From Thermosediminibacter oceani DSM 16646 (GTDB lineage Bacteria > Bacillota > Thermosediminibacteria > Thermosediminibacterales > Thermosediminibacteraceae), in NCBI RefSeq assembly GCF_000144645.1, contig NC_014377.1, positions 1,426,001 to 1,490,000 of the forward strand: a DNA stretch of 64,000 nt. The letters run 5' to 3'. The notes under the pieces were generated by a model. The model ran no database searches. It worked only from the letters and a program-made list of their open reading frames with translations, and was not told the DNA's origin. Positions 25,857-35,176 of this stretch are shown one piece after another (the stretch's first letter is position 1; every line of letters starts with the position of its first letter). The translations under genes were made by a program, and so were the position numbers.

Positions 25857-26663
25857 CTACACTAGATATCTAAAACGCTTCGATTCAATTTCGGTCCGTA
25901 CAAAATATGTCCTGTTGGGGTTCAAAAAAATCTCAAAAGGAAACCCAAAGGTATAATCCCTGCCGAGAATGTCGACAATCCTAAGATCCCCTACATCCTT
26001 ATAAGTCGTAAAAAATCTTTGCAGCGTCCTGCCGAAGGGTATCGCCAGCATATTTGCCAGAAGAAAGGCTGCAAGGATGTTTAAAATCGAAAGGTGGCTG
26101 TAAAATACGAGCACCAGTATAAAAGCCAGCGAAAAAATCAGATTTGCTGCCGCCATAGAAGTGCCGCACCGTGGGTGAATCGCAAGATGTATTTCTCCGT
26201 TTTTCATGCGATACAGGGCCTCCCTTGCCGCGTCCAGCACCTCATAAGCAGGCGGTAGGTCCGGACCCGATAAGGAAAAACCGTCAGAGTAAGCAAGCCC
26301 TCCTATGCGCAAAGGCCTCCCGTACCTCTCTTCCAGCACATTCACCGTAGCGTGTTCCAGGCTGTGATTTTTTCTCACCCTCCTGTCAGCGGCGATTTTC
26401 AATATCTGCCACGGAATCGTAATGATATTAAAAATCGAATTGAAAACGAAAACATAGGGCAGCAGAAATAAAAAACCTATAATGAAAAATGCTACAACCG
26501 GTAACAGAAGATAGGGAAAAAACAGCAGTAGCAAAAAACAAAAAAAATAAGAAAGGCATAGGATTTTAATATCTCCTTTCAATATGTAAATCTTTTGTCC
26601 AGCATGATACTGACCATCTGAAAGGAATTCCATGGCAATGAGGCCCTTAGGCCTTCCTCCCAC
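25857..26663 (-). CDS. Membrane protein with HSLEHA motif (DUF6391-like)
   Basis: Two strongly hydrophobic stretches (about residues 32-82 and 175-210) enclose a soluble loop containing RKNHSLEHATVNVLEER and HPRCGTSMA. The HSLEHA and HPRCGT motifs look like metal ligands and are family marks. The function is unknown. The start may be GTG at 26663 (with GGAG 4 bases upstream) or ATG at 26633. It is downstream of the ornithine operon but beyond its terminator-like hairpin. Confidence 0.7.
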   Translation of the reverse strand: MGGRPKGLIAMEFLSDGQYHAGQKIYILKGDIKILCLSYFFCFLLLLFFPYLLLPVVAFFIIGFLFLLPYVFVFNSIFNIITIPWQILKIAADRRVRKNHSLEHATVNVLEERYGRPLRIGGLAYSDGFSLSGPDLPPAYEVLDAAREALYRMKNGEIHLAIHPRCGTSMAAANLIFSLAFILVLVFYSHLSILNILAAFLLANMLAIPFGRTLQRFFTTYKDVGDLRIVDILGRDYTFGFPFEIFLNPNRTYFVRTEIESKRFRYLV

Positions 26664-26744
26664 CGGCTCCAGTAAAGGCGATCATAATAATAATAATATA
26701 CCTTAACCACCGGACTTTATCAATGAATTCGAGAAAAACAATGA

Positions 26745-26765
26745 GAGGACCTTTAATCGGTCCTC
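26745..26765 (-). terminator. Hairpin at the end of the ornithine operon
   Basis: A 7-bp stem (GAGGACC/GGTCCTC) has the mutL-like stop codon (26753-26755) in its loop. On the minus strand a T-run follows only after 6 bases, so termination may be partial. Confidence 0.55.
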
Positions 26766-28123
26766 ACGTCATTGATTCTTAGACTTTTTTTGAGCAACTT
26801 TATCGCATCATCGGGATATTCTTTTGATAAAACTCCCGTAGAAGCCATTATATAATCCCTGTCTATTAACACCCGGGCATCCTCGCCGGGCAGCAGTTTT
26901 TTGCCGGTGGTCTTGGACCTGATTTTCTCCAGAATCCTTCTACCGCCGGGTAACCTGGTCAGGGCTCCACCGGTTCCGATTATCCACTTCACCCCGGTAA
27001 GATCCTTACCCTCCGCAACCGTATACCTGCCGGTGGGCCCGTAGAGGTGTTTTATCCCACCAGCATGGCGATTGACGGCTGTAACGGCGGCAATTTCTGT
27101 AAGAAATTCAGCCAACCACACTTCATCTTGATTTTTCGGCACCGGCGGCTGGACTTCAAGGGCGTGGCTTAAGTTGTCACCGAATTTTTTCCTCGCTTCC
27201 TCGAATCCTAAAACTTCAACCACATTATACCTGTTAACGTAAACCCCCAGATCGCCTTCAACGGTCCTTTTGGCGGCGGGTTCTGGGGCTATTAATATCC
27301 TGTTTATCTCTTCCGAACCTTCGGTAACGGAGTGAACATCCGTTGTAGCCCCGCCCACGTCTACCACAATCAGGTCCCCTATATCTTCCTTTAAAAGCAA
27401 GGCAGCCATCATCACCGCCCCCGGCGTGGGCACTATGGGACCATCCACCATAGTGCGGATTTTCTCCATTCCCGGCGCCACCACTATATGTTCTTCAAAA
27501 ACCTGCTGTATCACCCTGCGGGCCGGTTCTACGTTGAGTTCGTCGATTCTCGGATATACGTTCTCAACGAAGAACACCCTGTTTTTCCCCGAAAAAATTT
27601 CTGCCACCTCTTCCCGGGCTGCCACATTCCCCGCATAGATCACCGGGATATCCGGACAGTGCTCCGCAATCTTCCTGGCGTTTTCAATGACGGTTTTCTT
27701 TTCCCCGTAATCCACTCCACCCGCCAGCAGTATTATGTTGGGTTTTATTTTCCTTATCTTTTCCAGGTCCGACTGGCTCAAGAAACCCGCCGTCATCATG
27801 TGCAAAACGGCACCCGCGCCCAATGCTGCTTCTTTTGCCGCTTTGGCTGTCATATCGTAAACGAGGCCGTGGACGGTCATCTTGAGGCCTCCCGCGGCGC
27901 TGCTGGTGGCCATCATCCTCTTCCACTTTACTGCTTTACCCAGTCTTTTCTCCAGATCCTTCACGGCACCTTCCAGGCCAACGGTAACATCGCCCTGCAA
28001 CACCGTAGTGGGGGCAAGCCCCTGTCCCACAAATTCGGGACAGGGGGTACCCAAGCCTTTGAAGGCATTTACGAGAGTGGTGGTGCTGCCTATCTCGGCA
28101 ACAAGTACATCCACTTCTATCAC
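26753..28123 (-). CDS. MutL-type protein (reactivase of B12 aminomutase)
   Basis: An ASKHA-type ATPase related to the glutamate mutase helper MutL: phosphate-binding loops EIGSTTTLVNA (about 9-19) and VVDVGGATTDVHSV (about 254-267). Such proteins exchange damaged cobalamin in the partner mutase using ATP. It lies 17 bases after oraE, so its partner is most likely ornithine 4,5-aminomutase. The length (456 aa) fits. Confidence 0.85.
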   Translation of the reverse strand: MIEVDVLVAEIGSTTTLVNAFKGLGTPCPEFVGQGLAPTTVLQGDVTVGLEGAVKDLEKRLGKAVKWKRMMATSSAAGGLKMTVHGLVYDMTAKAAKEAALGAGAVLHMMTAGFLSQSDLEKIRKIKPNIILLAGGVDYGEKKTVIENARKIAEHCPDIPVIYAGNVAAREEVAEIFSGKNRVFFVENVYPRIDELNVEPARRVIQQVFEEHIVVAPGMEKIRTMVDGPIVPTPGAVMMAALLLKEDIGDLIVVDVGGATTDVHSVTEGSEEINRILIAPEPAAKRTVEGDLGVYVNRYNVVEVLGFEEARKKFGDNLSHALEVQPPVPKNQDEVWLAEFLTEIAAVTAVNRHAGGIKHLYGPTGRYTVAEGKDLTGVKWIIGTGGALTRLPGGRRILEKIRSKTTGKKLLPGEDARVLIDRDYIMASTGVLSKEYPDDAIKLLKKSLRINDVRTD

Positions 28124-28140
28124 TTAAACGAACCTCCGTT

Positions 28141-30339
28141 TTACAATCTCTTTTTCTCCCTCAATTTTTTAACCAGGAAGCTGGCAACATGTATTCCCTT
28201 TGTACCGCGTCCAAACCCGGCGTCCAGCCCCGACTCCCTGGCTATATCATCGGTGACCTGAGTTCCACCTCCTACCAGCAGGACCCTGTCTCTGATGCCC
28301 TTTTCTACACACAGTTGGTGGAGTTTCCTCATGTTTATCCTGTGAATGTCGGCATGGGTAATGATGGTGCTGATGAGTATTGCATCCGCATCTATTTCTA
28401 TCGCCGCGTCTACCACCTTTTCCACCGGCACCGATGTGCCCAGATAGTGACATTCTATTCCGAAACCTTCCAGACCACCGTGTTTGATGTCTATTATCTC
28501 CCTCAGACCTACCGAATGCTCATCCTCACCCACGGTGGCAGCAACTATTTTTACGGGATTCTCCTTTACGAAATTTATTATCTCCTCCGGCGAAAGGATC
28601 TCCGGTTTCTTGGGGATTGTAAGCGACGACGGATCTATCGTGAAAGGCACCTTCCCCTTTATCTCCAGATACGTGCCTTCCGACGGGTGCATTATCTCCC
28701 TGTGGATGATTTCTGCGTCAGTAAGCCCCAATCTCTTGGCGATTTCCAAGCCCGCAGCTTCAGCTATCTCTTCTCCGACCGGCAGGAATAAATTCATGCA
28801 GACTATTCCATCGGCAAACCATTCAACTTCGGGTTTTATGAGCCCTTTTTCGCGAATCTCCCGGGTTTCTTCCAACCTTACGTGTACGTTGTCCTTCTCA
28901 TCAAGCTCATCTATATAAGCTATTTTGTCCGGATTGCAAAGGGTACACCCTCCTATCAAGTCGCAGGGATGCTCGAGGCCCTCCGGCAGATTGTTGTACC
29001 CGAAGTGGTGGCATACCGGAGCCAGGTAGTCCTTATCCCGCTTAACGACGGTTCCCGCTCCGACGCCGCCGTCGATTTTTCTCACAATCCCGTCGCCGTT
29101 CCTCTCGGGATAAAATCCCGAGTCTACGAAAAATCCCATTTCGACAGCCTTGAAGTATCCCCCTACTTCCACGATCTCTTCAAGGAACAGCACAGCCCTC
29201 TCTTTGAGTTCCCTCACTTTTTCACCGAGCGGGCCATCTCTTTTTATCTGGACCATCTCGGTTAATCCGTCCATCCCCACAAGGGCCTGTTTTGCCGTAT
29301 CCACCGCCTGTATGTTGAAGTAATGCCATGGCACGTTTCTTCCTTCATCCGGGGTAATCGTGCTCTGGATGTCGGCACCGGTGAGGCGGGAAATCAGAAG
29401 GTTGAGCACATGGGTTACCGTCGCCTCCCTCGTGCTGGACTCAATGTACTTCGTATTCATTTGGGCCCGCATCCTAAAACCCTTGAAAAGCTCCCTGAGG
29501 GCTACGGCGTACGGCAGGTCAAGCCTTATACATGGTGCCGGAGGTGCCGTCGGAGGCACCGTAGAAAGGCTAATATTTTCCTTCTTCATTCCCACCTTCA
29601 GCGAATACATGGCGTTTATGGCGTGCTGGACCATGAGCTCGGGCATGACCTTCCATGCTTCCCTGGCCGTAGCGTTGGCGTTATGGGCCCCGTCAATTTG
29701 GATCATATCGGCCCAGGCCATTATCTTTTTGGCAACCGCCGCGTCGACGAAGGAACGCACCATATTCACATTCCTGTAAAGCACGTTGTACTGGGGGTCC
29801 TGGTGGGCGCCGTTGACTCCTTCTTCGGCAAACAGTACCGCCACTTCCGGCCCTGCCACACCGCTCACATAGGAGTGAAAATTGATGGGCCTGCCCACCT
29901 CGTCCTCTATCATGTCCAGGGCCTTTCTGGTGGCCCGGAGTTGTTTTCGCGTAATGGGAACTCCGCCCACACCTTCGGGAGTACCTTCGATAAGTCCGTC
30001 AAAGTGGCTCTGCCCCGCGGTCCTTATAACCATAATGTGGTCGGCTCCGTGCCAGGCCGCCATGCGCATCCTGCGTATATCGTCCTCGAACCTGCCGGAG
30101 GCTATCTCGGTGGTAATGACATAATCGGGCTGGGGATCTATACCGCCGAAATACTTGGCTGCAGGCAGCGGAATGCTGTTTTTCAAGCCCTTCGAAGTCT
30201 CCCGGTACTCGAAGGGGCCTATTTTTTGATTTTCTACCTTCTCCCTCCAGTGCCATCCCCGCCTCCGGGGCCGGTAGTTTTCAAGGTTTTTCAGTATTTC
30301 CTCTATATTGAGCTTTTCGTTTTTTTTAAGTTCCATCAT
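28141..30339 (-). CDS. oraE: D-ornithine 4,5-aminomutase, large (E) subunit
   Basis: This enzyme moves the terminal amino group of D-ornithine to C4, giving 2,4-diaminopentanoate, with adenosylcobalamin and PLP. The catalytic barrel fills residues 1-530. The C-terminal domain has the base-off cobalamin motif D-E-H-S-V-G (near residue 608) and the GGGTQVTDDIARESG segment. The length (732 aa) is standard. Its start overlaps the oraS stop by 4 bases, which suggests translational coupling of the two subunits. Confidence 0.95.
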   Translation of the reverse strand: MMELKKNEKLNIEEILKNLENYRPRRRGWHWREKVENQKIGPFEYRETSKGLKNSIPLPAAKYFGGIDPQPDYVITTEIASGRFEDDIRRMRMAAWHGADHIMVIRTAGQSHFDGLIEGTPEGVGGVPITRKQLRATRKALDMIEDEVGRPINFHSYVSGVAGPEVAVLFAEEGVNGAHQDPQYNVLYRNVNMVRSFVDAAVAKKIMAWADMIQIDGAHNANATAREAWKVMPELMVQHAINAMYSLKVGMKKENISLSTVPPTAPPAPCIRLDLPYAVALRELFKGFRMRAQMNTKYIESSTREATVTHVLNLLISRLTGADIQSTITPDEGRNVPWHYFNIQAVDTAKQALVGMDGLTEMVQIKRDGPLGEKVRELKERAVLFLEEIVEVGGYFKAVEMGFFVDSGFYPERNGDGIVRKIDGGVGAGTVVKRDKDYLAPVCHHFGYNNLPEGLEHPCDLIGGCTLCNPDKIAYIDELDEKDNVHVRLEETREIREKGLIKPEVEWFADGIVCMNLFLPVGEEIAEAAGLEIAKRLGLTDAEIIHREIMHPSEGTYLEIKGKVPFTIDPSSLTIPKKPEILSPEEIINFVKENPVKIVAATVGEDEHSVGLREIIDIKHGGLEGFGIECHYLGTSVPVEKVVDAAIEIDADAILISTIITHADIHRINMRKLHQLCVEKGIRDRVLLVGGGTQVTDDIARESGLDAGFGRGTKGIHVASFLVKKLREKKRL

Positions 30340-30725
30340 ACCACCTCCCCTGCAGATGCAGCGCTTATTTTCACAGCCATTGCCTGTTCGATCTCATCCC
30401 AACCATCGCCTTTGGCCAGTCTTTCCCCGGCTTCCTTTATGGGAATGTTTTTGTAGAGAGCATATTTCAGCACAACGTGACCCGCGCCCTTTCCCAGCAG
30501 GCCCTTTTCTACGCATTTTTCCACTATTGCTTTGGCAGTCAGGCTGTCGAACCCCATCCGGAGCAGTACGGACCTCTCTATCGACGGAGAAGTATGGGTA
30601 CGCGCCAGTTCTATCAGAGGTTCCACTATTTTCTCCGTGAGCTCCCAGAACCTTTTTTCGAGCTCTTCTTCGCTAAGATGCGCAAGATGCTGGCGCCTTG
30701 TTTCAAAGTCATCCTTTCGCTGCAT
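30336..30725 (-). CDS. oraS: D-ornithine 4,5-aminomutase, small (S) subunit
   Basis: The 129-residue helical subunit assembles with OraE. Family features are the N-terminal RRQHLAHLSEEELEKRFW and the later LLGKGAGHVVLKYA segment. It has no cofactor site of its own. The ATG at 30725 lies 12 bases after the ortB stop. Confidence 0.93.
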   Translation of the reverse strand: MQRKDDFETRRQHLAHLSEEELEKRFWELTEKIVEPLIELARTHTSPSIERSVLLRMGFDSLTAKAIVEKCVEKGLLGKGAGHVVLKYALYKNIPIKEAGERLAKGDGWDEIEQAMAVKISAASAGEVV

Positions 30726-30737
30726 TTTCCTACCCCC

Positions 30738-32156
30738 TTAGATTGAAATCCCCAGCTCTTTTACAACCATTCTCACATAGTCTTCACTGGTCTTGGTATC
30801 TTCCGCCAGGAATTTAATGTCTTCCCCGGTCAGCTTCTGAACCTTGTAATGTTTTATGCAGTTGGAAATATAGGACTTTTTAAGGGCGTCCAGGTTGACT
30901 TCCTTAACCCTTATTTGGGCCGGGTGCTCGGGGATTACTATCCTTTCTCCTGGCTTATCGTCGGCGGGGTCTCCCCGGCGCACTTCTATGCCCATTTCTC
31001 TCGCAAAGGTGAGCTGCGCCGACGGGAGCTTGCCCGCTCCCGTGTACTCGGTTTCCTGGACGACTATGACCTGATCTTCGTCCATCTCTTGGGCTATTGC
31101 AAAAGCGGCGGCCAGAGACGTGTTGCCTGCCGGGCCCCGTTCCATACCCTCAAGCTGAGCCAAAGCTTCTGTCATGTAAAAAACTTCGCCCTGGCTTACC
31201 GTTACGTACCTGTCCAGGTAGCGCAGCGACCTGGCGGCGTTTCTGGGCACATCGGCTCTATCCGGCCATGTAGCAAAGGGAACGCCGAACCCCGTATGGC
31301 CGGTGGTGAAGGATTTCCTGTTGAAATCCCGGTCGCTGGCCATGTGGAGCCCGGTAAGGTCCACGCTGGCGCCTATAATCTTTGTATTTTTACAGCCGGC
31401 TTTCAAAAGGCCTCTGGCTGTACCGGTCACGTTACCTCCGCCCGCGTGGGTTATCACCACCGCGTCCGGGTCCCTGCCCGTAGCCGCCCTCACCTGTTCG
31501 GCCACCTCGTAGCCCAGGGTTTCGACCCCGGCTATGCCGAAGGGCGTGTAGAGCGAAGCATTAAAATATCCCGTCTCCTCGAGGAGGCAGAGAAAAGTAT
31601 AAAAGAGCTCCGGCCCCACCGAAAGCTGGATAACTTCAGCACCAAATGCTTCGCACTTTCTACCCTTTTCCAGTATCTCGGGCTGTCCCCTGCCCTCACT
31701 GTCAAAAACTTCTTGGACAACTATGCAGTTCAGCCCCCTCATGGCTGCCTGCGAGGCTACAGCCGCCCCGTAATTGCCGCTGGTGGCGGCAATCACCCCT
31801 TTAAAGCCGAGTTTTTGGGCTCTGTAGACCGAAACCGATGCCCTCCGGTCCTTGAAACTGCCCGACGGATTGCAGGCTTCGTCCTTTACAAAAATCCTGG
31901 CGCCCTTTCCTGCCGGTGCCAGCTTCCGGGCGAGCTTGGTGAGGTTTTTGAGTTCGATCAGTGGGGTATTACCAACTCCCGTCTCAGCCTGTATCTTTCT
32001 TATCTCATCTATGGTGTAACCCACTTCCTTCATCATGCGTTCGTAGTCGAAAGCTATGCTGCCCGATTCAAAGACCTGGTAATCAATCCCAACCGCCTTT
32101 TTCATAATCTCGTTTTTCCTGGCCATTACGGCCTCGTAACTCATGTCCCGGGTCAC
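30738..32156 (-). CDS. ortB: 2-amino-4-oxopentanoate thiolase, PLP subunit (OrtB)
   Basis: With OrtA it splits 2-amino-4-oxopentanoate with CoA to alanine and acetyl-CoA, the energy-yielding end of the ornithine route. It has the threonine-synthase/TrpB-like PLP fold: Lys102 in NPSGSFKDRRA and the phosphate loop HAGGGNVTG. The length (472 aa) is normal. It overlaps ortA by 4 bases. Confidence 0.93.
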   Translation of the reverse strand: MTRDMSYEAVMARKNEIMKKAVGIDYQVFESGSIAFDYERMMKEVGYTIDEIRKIQAETGVGNTPLIELKNLTKLARKLAPAGKGARIFVKDEACNPSGSFKDRRASVSVYRAQKLGFKGVIAATSGNYGAAVASQAAMRGLNCIVVQEVFDSEGRGQPEILEKGRKCEAFGAEVIQLSVGPELFYTFLCLLEETGYFNASLYTPFGIAGVETLGYEVAEQVRAATGRDPDAVVITHAGGGNVTGTARGLLKAGCKNTKIIGASVDLTGLHMASDRDFNRKSFTTGHTGFGVPFATWPDRADVPRNAARSLRYLDRYVTVSQGEVFYMTEALAQLEGMERGPAGNTSLAAAFAIAQEMDEDQVIVVQETEYTGAGKLPSAQLTFAREMGIEVRRGDPADDKPGERIVIPEHPAQIRVKEVNLDALKKSYISNCIKHYKVQKLTGEDIKFLAEDTKTSEDYVRMVVKELGISI

Positions 32157-32458
32157 CGGCCGTCACCCCCAAGTATCTTCCTCAACTCCATGCCTATCGT
32201 GAGAAGTTCAGGCACGGGCCTGCCAAAGCCGTGGTCGTATTCGGGATTTACTTTCACCAACCTGCCCTTCACCCTCCTGCCTATCAGGGTTTCGATCTCC
32301 ACTTCGTCTCCGATGCATGCGTCATGGGTGAGAAATCCCTTTAACCTGAGCTCCAGCGGCACTTTCTTCGTATCGTCCGGCAGGTGAGGCGACCTTTCTT
32401 CGGACTTGAGGACCACCCGGTGAATCTGGACCCACGTGCCTTTAACCGCATCAGGCAT
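32153..32458 (-). CDS. ortA: 2-amino-4-oxopentanoate thiolase, small subunit (OrtA)
   Basis: A 101-residue beta-rich subunit with the conserved VQIHRVVLKSEERSP start and the NPEYDHGFGRPVPELL segment. It is needed with OrtB for thiolase activity. It overlaps both neighbours (ord by 8 bases, ortB by 4 bases), so the three are tightly coupled. Confidence 0.92.
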   Translation of the reverse strand: MPDAVKGTWVQIHRVVLKSEERSPHLPDDTKKVPLELRLKGFLTHDACIGDEVEIETLIGRRVKGRLVKVNPEYDHGFGRPVPELLTIGMELRKILGGDGR

Positions 32459-33503
32459 TATTCACACCGTCCTTTGCGAGTTTTCTTATGTCTCCCATCA
32501 GGGCCGCCGGAACCGGCAGATCTTTCATGGTTACTAGGCCCGTATTAGCGCTGATAACCTTAGGAATCATATTTACCGCGATGGCAATGGTCCCTATACC
32601 TCCGGGAATTTCGGGTTTAATCGACAGTTTTATGTTTGGAGTGCCCTCAATTTCGATGTAGTCGCCGGTTTCCACATCTTCCAGCTCCGGCCTTATCTGT
32701 TGGGGGTGCTCCAGCACTATTACGGGCTCACCCTTTCTGTAGCCTATGCCTGTATGTTTGCAGCCCGCCACCATGCCCGGTTCGACCCTGGCATAAGGGG
32801 TTTCCCTGTAGACGTTGGAAACGATGGGCTCTCTCATCTCTCTGATCTCATCGATTTCAAGTCCCAAAGCTTCGGAGATCAGGCTTATGGACTCCGGAAA
32901 ACCGATGTGGCCCACAATAGTCCCTTCCTCAAGGCCCTTCCGGAACTCATCAACGGTGGTGCCTACACCCTGGGTTCTCATAACCGTGGTCCCGAAGGGA
33001 GAAAGGTCGTTTATTCTTCTCGCGGTGATTTTCTTTATGTCCATGCAGACACCGCTCAGTGCAATAATGAGCGTATCCAGCACGAATCCGGGATTGATAC
33101 CGGTGCCCAACACCGTTACTCCATGGTCTTTCGCCATTTTATCTATTTTTGCAGCGAGCTCGGGTTCCCTGTATGCCGGATAAGCCATCTCCTCGGCGAT
33201 GGTGATTACATTTTTACCACTTGCTATAATCCTCTGCAGTTGAGGATAAACCTCTCTGGTAAAAGAAGAGGTGGCAAGCAGCACAATGTCAGCGGGCTGT
33301 TTTAAAACGGTTTCCGGGTCGCAAGAAATCGTCACCCCGGTTTTTAAGCCAAGATCCAGCACTTCGCCCAGGTCCTTGCCGCTTTTTTCGGGCCTGGAAG
33401 CTATAGCTCCAACTATCTCCATACCTTTTTTCTGCAAAATCATCCTGGCCATGCCTCCGCCCATGGCGCCGAGGCCCCAGATAATGACTCTTATTTTTTC
33501 CAT
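32451..33503 (-). CDS. ord: 2,4-diaminopentanoate dehydrogenase
   Basis: This DapB-like enzyme oxidatively deaminates 2,4-diaminopentanoate to 2-amino-4-oxopentanoate with NAD(P)+. The dinucleotide loop is WGLGAMGGGMA (about 9-19), followed by a DapB-type catalytic domain with GINPGFVLD. The length (350 aa) is typical. It is the first gene of the ord-ortA-ortB-oraS-oraE-mutL operon, 50 bases after a sigma-54 promoter. Confidence 0.93.
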   Translation of the reverse strand: MEKIRVIIWGLGAMGGGMARMILQKKGMEIVGAIASRPEKSGKDLGEVLDLGLKTGVTISCDPETVLKQPADIVLLATSSFTREVYPQLQRIIASGKNVITIAEEMAYPAYREPELAAKIDKMAKDHGVTVLGTGINPGFVLDTLIIALSGVCMDIKKITARRINDLSPFGTTVMRTQGVGTTVDEFRKGLEEGTIVGHIGFPESISLISEALGLEIDEIREMREPIVSNVYRETPYARVEPGMVAGCKHTGIGYRKGEPVIVLEHPQQIRPELEDVETGDYIEIEGTPNIKLSIKPEIPGGIGTIAIAVNMIPKVISANTGLVTMKDLPVPAALMGDIRKLAKDGVNNA

Positions 33504-33553
33504 TTTATTACACTCCTTTAATTTACTTTTTAATTAACTAATAATAATTTTTA

Positions 33554-33569
33554 AGCAAATTTTATGCCA
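33554..33569 (-). promoter_or_regulatory. Sigma-54 (-24/-12) promoter of the ornithine operon
   Basis: On the minus strand TGGCAT, five bases and TTGCT match the sigma-54 consensus TGGCAC-N5-TTGCW, with GG and GC ten bases apart. It lies 50 bases upstream of ord and downstream of the nhaC terminator. A sigma-54 activator gene lies in the same cluster (36280-37701). Confidence 0.82.
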
Positions 33570-33581
33570 ATCTTTTTTGGC

Positions 33582-33609
33582 TTTTATTGCAATATTTTTG
33601 GCAATAAAA
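33582..33609. promoter_or_regulatory. Perfect 9-bp inverted repeat, candidate activator site
   Basis: TTTTATTGC and GCAATAAAA are separated by 10 bases, 12 bases upstream of the -24 element. A dyad like this suits the Fis-type helix-turn-helix of the nearby sigma-54 activator. It is closer to the promoter than most such sites, so it could instead be part of another control. Confidence 0.5.
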
Positions 33610-33631
33610 AATACCCTCATCATAGAGGGTA
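33605..33631 (-). terminator. Terminator of the NhaC-type antiporter gene
   Basis: On the minus strand TACCCTC/GAGGGTA form a 7-bp stem with a 6-base loop followed by TTTTTTATT. It separates the antiporter unit from the ornithine operon and overlaps one arm of the inverted repeat at 33582-33609. Confidence 0.85.
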
Positions 33632-33676
33632 ATGTAAAAACGATCTTATTTTTTATTTACGAATTTTTTTATTGTA

Positions 33677-35062
33677 TCATTCATCCTCGCGAAGCTTTTC
33701 AATCGTAAAACCTGTAAAACCGTATATTATCGAAACGATGGGGTTGATATAGTTCAGAAATGCCCAGGGGCCGTATGCGAAAGCCGAGATCCCCAGGACC
33801 CCCTTTATAAAGGCGCCGCAAGTGTTCCACGGGACTAACGGCGATGTAAGTGTCCCTGCATCCTCCAGAGCTCTTGAGAGATTCTTCGGATGAAGCCCTT
33901 TCTCCCTGTAAGCCCTGGCGTACAATCTTCCGGGCAGTATTATCGAAATGTACTGTTCGGGCAGCAGCATGTTACTGGCTACGCACGTCAAAACAGTGCT
34001 GCATATCAGAGCTCCGACGCTTCTTACCTTTCTGAGCAAAGCTTCAAGCAGAACCTCCAGCTGGCCGGTTTTTTCCATAATGCCTCCGAACATCATCGAG
34101 GCTATCACCAGGGAAATGGAGTACATCATTGACGTCATTCCTCCGGCGCTCAGCAGATCATCGATCATCTGGTTGCCGGTCTCGCTCACAAAGCCCGAAT
34201 ACCCTGCGCTGATGATCTTCCCCAGGTCCGCGTTCTGAAATATGAAAGCTTCCACGGCGCCCAGGATCACGCCTAATGCGATGCCGGGAATGGCGGGAAC
34301 CTTGAGGGCCACGCAAAGAATAACCGTCAGAGGTGGTATGAGGAGCAGCGGGTTTATTGTGAATTGAGAAGCTAAAGCGCTTTTTATGGCGTTTATTTCG
34401 TTTACATCTATGGAACCGCCGCTGAACCTGAAGCCTATTACCGTATACAAAGCAGCGGCAATGGCATAACTTACGCCGGTCGTGAAGATCATGTGCTTTA
34501 CGTGGGTAAAGACATCGGTTCCGGCTACCGCCGGTGCCAGGTTGGTAGTATCGGAAAGCGGTGACATTTTGTCACCGAAGTACGCTCCGGAAATTATCGC
34601 CCCGGCGACCAAAGCCGGAGGCATGCCCAAACCCTGCCCGATACCCATGAGGGCTATACCAATAGTGCCAACCGTTCCCCAGGAGGTACCGGTAGCCAAC
34701 GAAACTATAGAACAGATCAGCAGTGTAGCAAGTAGAAATATTTTGGGAGTTAAAAGCCCTAGGCCGTAGTAAATCATCGAAGGTACCACACCGGCTACAA
34801 TCCATACGCCGATCAATACACCGATGATGACCAATATTATGACTGACTGCAGGGCCTGATATATTCCTTCCATCATGCCCTTTTCGATTTCTTCCCAGCT
34901 GTACCCTGCACGGAAGGCAACGATGCTAGCGAAAATAGAACCTATCAACATAGGCACGTGTGGGTCGGTATGGTATTTCACAAGGGATACGGCCATGACA
35001 ACGATGAGTCCCAATACAGAAAATAGAGCTTCGTAAAGATATGGTTTTCTCGGAATTTTCAT
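33677..35062 (-). CDS. NhaC-type Na+/H+ antiporter family protein
   Basis: About 11 membrane helices with NhaC-family features such as GTSWGTVGTIGIALMGIG and GAYFGDKMSPLSDTTNLAPA. NhaC members exchange Na+ for H+; some relatives exchange amino acids or acids. Its place between the ornithine racemase and the ornithine operon hints at uptake of ornithine or ion balance during ornithine fermentation, which is inference. It has its own extended -10 promoter and terminator. Confidence 0.85.
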   Translation of the reverse strand: MKIPRKPYLYEALFSVLGLIVVMAVSLVKYHTDPHVPMLIGSIFASIVAFRAGYSWEEIEKGMMEGIYQALQSVIILVIIGVLIGVWIVAGVVPSMIYYGLGLLTPKIFLLATLLICSIVSLATGTSWGTVGTIGIALMGIGQGLGMPPALVAGAIISGAYFGDKMSPLSDTTNLAPAVAGTDVFTHVKHMIFTTGVSYAIAAALYTVIGFRFSGGSIDVNEINAIKSALASQFTINPLLLIPPLTVILCVALKVPAIPGIALGVILGAVEAFIFQNADLGKIISAGYSGFVSETGNQMIDDLLSAGGMTSMMYSISLVIASMMFGGIMEKTGQLEVLLEALLRKVRSVGALICSTVLTCVASNMLLPEQYISIILPGRLYARAYREKGLHPKNLSRALEDAGTLTSPLVPWNTCGAFIKGVLGISAFAYGPWAFLNYINPIVSIIYGFTGFTIEKLREDE

Positions 35063-35100
35063 TCAATTAAACCTCCCGTGTTTTATAATTTTTTTAAAGT

Positions 35101-35109
35101 ATTATACCA
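35101..35109 (-). promoter_or_regulatory. Extended -10 promoter of the antiporter gene
   Basis: TGGTATAAT on the minus strand lies 38 bases before the start codon. No clear -35 is seen, which is usual for extended -10 promoters. Confidence 0.55.
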
Positions 35110-35176
35110 AAAAATCATTAAAAAAAGGATTTGCCATTTACAAATTTTTTGCAGTTGATGATAAAATTTTTGCATA

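Noticed and set aside
29323-30456. A 377-codon open frame on the plus strand
   Set aside because: Antisense to oraE and oraS, which are clearly coding; the His- and Gly-rich translation resembles no protein.
30849-32387. A 512-codon open frame on the plus strand
   Set aside because: Antisense shadow of ortB and ortA, with low-complexity translation and no start signal.
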